From NCBI GenBank assembly GCA_902782805.1, contig CACZON010000162.1:1-8052 (forward strand): 8,052 bases of DNA. Direction: 5' to 3'. This stretch comes from Oscillospiraceae bacterium. GTDB lineage: Bacteria > Bacillota > Clostridia > Oscillospirales > Acutalibacteraceae. Both the position numbers and the translations under genes were made by a program. This document shows, in pieces, positions 6,581 through 8,052 of this stretch. The notes under the pieces were generated by a model. The model did not search any database, was not told where the DNA came from, and saw only the letters and a program-made list of their open reading frames with translations. Position 1 is the first letter of the stretch. Each line of letters begins with the position of its first letter.

Positions 6581-6594
6581 AGAACATTTGTTCT
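6581..6594. promoter_or_regulatory. LexA-type SOS box 1
   Basis: AGAACATTTGTTCT is a 14-base near-perfect palindrome whose core GAACATTTGTTC fits the Bacillus-type LexA (DinR) consensus GAAC-N4-GTTC. It lies immediately downstream of the -10 of the dinB promoter, roughly covering +4 to +17 of the predicted dinB transcript, where binding would block initiation or early elongation. Confidence 0.85.
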
Positions 6595-6604
6595 ATTTGC
6601 TTGT

Positions 6605-6634
6605 ATTATAAAACAAGAACATATGTTCTGTCAA
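6605..6634 (-). promoter_or_regulatory. Consensus promoter of dinB
   Basis: On the minus strand, TTGACA (6634-6629) and TATAAT (6610-6605) are both perfect sigma-A consensus hexamers, spaced 18 bases. SOS box 2 fills most of the spacer. A promoter this strong is expected to be off until LexA is cleaved. Confidence 0.9.
6616..6629. promoter_or_regulatory. LexA-type SOS box 2
   Basis: AGAACATATGTTCT is a perfect 14-base palindrome; its core GAACATATGTTC matches the ideal Bacillus LexA half-sites and centre. It sits in the spacer of the dinB promoter, touching the last base of the -35. Its centre is 35 bp from that of box 1, and it ends 26 bases before the start codon of the divergent amidase gene. 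Confidence 0.92.
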
Positions 6635-6655
6635 TGGGCAAAAGGAGGAAATCTT

Positions 6656-7387
6656 TTGAAAATCATTCATTTCCGGCTGAGAAAAGCGCCGCTGATTGCG
6701 GCAGGCGCGGCGTTTTTGCTCGTTCTCGGGCTGATCGTCGGTTCGGTCTCGAGCGTAAGGAGCGCAGAGGCGGCGACGCTCGGCGAAGGCAGCGTTCGCC
6801 ATACGCCGAAAACGGTTCTGATCGATCCCGGCCACGGCGGTGAAGACGGCGGGACCGCCTCCGAAGACGGTACGCTCGAAAAGGAGATCAATCTGAAGGT
6901 GGCGCTGTATCTGCGCGATTTACTGCGTCTTTCCGGGTTCAACGTAAAAATGACGCGCGAGGAGGATATCGATCTCGGCGACAAAACACTGAAAAGCGTT
7001 CGTGAGCGGAAAATCTCCGACCTTAAAACGCGCGCGAAGATGATTTCGGAGAATTCCGGCGGGATTCTTCTGAGCATTCATCAGAACTATTTTGAACAGC
7101 CGAAATACAGCGGCACGCAGATTTTCTATTCTTCCAACAACGCCGAAAGCATGCCGATCGCAGAGAGCATCCGCAAAGAAATCGTCTCGCTCCTGCAAAC
7201 GGAAAACACGCGCGAGCTCAAAGACGCGACGAGCGTTTATATCCTGAAAAACGCTTCCTGCCCGGCGGTGATCGTCGAATGCGGGTTTCTCTCGAATCCT
7301 GAAGAGGCTGCAAAGCTCAGCGACGACAAATATCAGAAGGAGCTGGCGTTCGCGATCTGCTGCGGATTGATCGATCATTATTCCTGA
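6656..7387 (+). CDS. N-acetylmuramoyl-L-alanine amidase, CwlD-like (Amidase_3)
   Basis: This 243-residue zinc enzyme cleaves the bond between N-acetylmuramic acid and L-alanine in peptidoglycan. Residues 13-31 form a hydrophobic segment after a basic start, and AEA-AT at 37-41 could be a signal peptidase site, so the protein acts outside the membrane. The amidase motifs are complete: LIDPGHGGEDGG with zinc ligand His60, LEKEINL with Glu75, LLSIHQN with His142, and VIVECGFLSNPEEA with catalytic Glu208. Length and motif spacing match CwlD of Bacillus, which makes muramic-delta-lactam in spore cortex, but other amidases of this family look alike, so the sporulation role is inference. The start is TTG at 6656, chosen because AAAGGAGG (6641-6648) is 7 bases upstream; an ATG at 6548 would run through the SOS boxes and into dinB. 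The nearby LexA box may influence it. Confidence 0.88.
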   Translation: MKIIHFRLRKAPLIAAGAAFLLVLGLIVGSVSSVRSAEAATLGEGSVRHTPKTVLIDPGHGGEDGGTASEDGTLEKEINLKVALYLRDLLRLSGFNVKMTREEDIDLGDKTLKSVRERKISDLKTRAKMISENSGGILLSIHQNYFEQPKYSGTQIFYSSNNAESMPIAESIRKEIVSLLQTENTRELKDATSVYILKNASCPAVIVECGFLSNPEEAAKLSDDKYQKELAFAICCGLIDHYS

Positions 7388-7391
7388 GGGC

Positions 7392-7420
7392 TTGTAAAGC
7401 GCGGCGAATTCCTTTATAAT
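7392..7420 (+). promoter_or_regulatory. Candidate sigma-A promoter of radA
   Basis: TTGTAA (7392-7397) and a perfect TATAAT (7415-7420) are separated by 17 bases. The -35 begins five bases after the amidase stop codon, so radA probably has its own transcript in addition to any read-through. Confidence 0.75.
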
Positions 7421-7438
7421 GAAGATAAGAATTCTTCA
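7420..7438. repeat. Inverted repeat at the radA transcription start (possible operator or leader hairpin)
   Basis: TGAAGA (7420-7425) and TCTTCA (7433-7438) are perfect 6-bp arms around a 7-base centre. The repeat starts at the last base of the -10 and spans the predicted transcription start near 7427. It contains the 10-base palindrome AAGAATTCTT at 7427-7436. It is not a LexA box. No T-run follows, so it is not a terminator. Confidence 0.35.
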
Positions 7439-7458
7439 GGATCAAAGGAGTCCGGCTT

Positions 7459-8052
7459 ATGGCTTCCAAACTCAAAACGATCTACGTCTGCAGCGAATGC
7501 GGCTACGAAGCGCCGAAATGGTACGGGAAATGCCCCGGCTGCGGCGAATGGAATACGATGGAGGAAGAGATCCGCGATACGGCGCCGGTTTCTTCCAAAT
7601 CCTCCGGCGTCTCTTCCGCTGCCGGTCTGAAGCCTGTTCGGATGAACGAGATCGATACGGCGGAGGAAGAACGGTATTTAACGGGGATGGGGGAGCTCGA
7701 CCGCGTACTCGGCGGCGGAATCGTAAAAGGTTCGCTCGTGCTGATCTCCGGAGATCCCGGAATCGGAAAATCCACCATTTTGCTTCAGATCTGCGAGCAT
7801 CTCGGCAAGCTCCTGAAAATCCTCTACGTCACCGGTGAGGAATCCCGCCGCCAGATCAAGCTGCGCGCGTCGCGCCTCGGCGTTTCCAGCGAAAATCTCT
7901 ACGTTCTCGCGAATACCGATCTGCGCGCGATCCTCCAGACTGTCGAAGCCGAAAAGCCCGATCTTCTGATGATCGACTCGATCCAGACGATGAGTCTTTC
8001 CGATCTTTCCTCGTCGCCGGGAAGCGTCTCTCAGGTGCGCGAATGTACCAAC
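7459..8052 (+). CDS. radA: DNA repair protein RadA (Sms), N-terminal part (runs off window)
   Basis: The first 198 codons of RadA are present and the frame is still open at the right edge. RadA is a RecA-like ATPase that drives branch migration and processing of recombination intermediates with RecA. An N-terminal zinc finger has Cys11, Cys14, Cys25 and Cys28 (CSECG and CPGCG). The Walker A motif GDPGIGKST is at 98-106 and the Walker B-type LLMIDSIQT at 169-177. TGEES (125-129) and SSSPGSVSQVRE (184-195) are also characteristic of RadA. The full protein is normally about 450-460 residues, so about 43% is seen here. The ATG at 7459 has AAAGGAG (7444-7450) eight bases upstream. It follows the amidase by 71 bases and has its own promoter. 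Confidence 0.96.
   Translation, partial: MASKLKTIYVCSECGYEAPKWYGKCPGCGEWNTMEEEIRDTAPVSSKSSGVSSAAGLKPVRMNEIDTAEEERYLTGMGELDRVLGGGIVKGSLVLISGDPGIGKSTILLQICEHLGKLLKILYVTGEESRRQIKLRASRLGVSSENLYVLANTDLRAILQTVEAEKPDLLMIDSIQTMSLSDLSSSPGSVSQVRECTN

Noticed and set aside
6548..6655. N-terminal extension of the amidase to an ATG at 6548
   Set aside because: It would translate through both LexA boxes and overlap the dinB start; the TTG at 6656 has a strong Shine-Dalgarno and gives a normal basic-hydrophobic leader.
1..8052. CRISPR array, insertion sequence, integrase, tRNA or rRNA
   Set aside because: No direct repeat array, transposase motif, terminal inverted repeats or RNA gene was recognised by eye; genes fill almost the entire window.

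Overview
The window looks like a chromosomal segment of a Bacillota (Clostridia-type) bacterium of moderate-to-high GC. Supporting signs are strong AGGAGG-like ribosome sites, sigma-A type promoters, Bacillus-type LexA boxes, a TTG start codon, a CwlD-like amidase and a short CobU-like paralogue of a kind I associate with Clostridia. I cannot name the species. Nothing seen suggests phage, transposon, CRISPR or plasmid content, and no tRNA or rRNA gene was recognised.

Layout, left to right. (1) 1-2456, + strand: the 3' part of a late cobalamin (vitamin B12) operon, ordered cobT (5' end missing), cobU, cobS, a short cobU-like paralogue and a cobC-type phosphatase. The genes overlap or nearly touch, which suggests translational coupling, and the run ends at a rho-independent terminator (2462-2495). 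The products activate the lower ligand base (CobT), activate adenosylcobinamide (CobU), join the two (CobS) and dephosphorylate the product or the ribazole phosphate (CobC). (2) 2516-4009, + strand: a single-gene unit with its own promoter encoding a cytoplasmic family 43 glycoside hydrolase. (3) 4024-4057: a strong bidirectional terminator between convergent units. (4) 4072-5206, - strand: two overlapping half-size chromate-transporter-family (CHR) genes with their own candidate promoter. (5) 5308-6561, - strand: a Y-family translesion DNA polymerase (dinB type). (6) 6562-6655: a divergent control region with two LexA-type SOS boxes and a consensus promoter reading into dinB. (7) 6656-7387, + strand: an N-acetylmuramoyl-L-alanine amidase resembling CwlD, starting at TTG. 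(8) 7392-8052, + strand: a promoter and the 5' part of radA, which runs off the window.

The right half has a genome-maintenance flavour: SOS-controlled dinB, radA involved in recombination intermediates, and a wall amidase sharing the LexA-bound intergenic region. The most interesting point is that regulatory arrangement. Otherwise the genes are recognisable members of known families, and I do not see a convincing undescribed multi-gene system. The second-look items are the degenerate CobU paralogue, the possible SOS link to the amidase, and inverted repeats overlapping two promoters.
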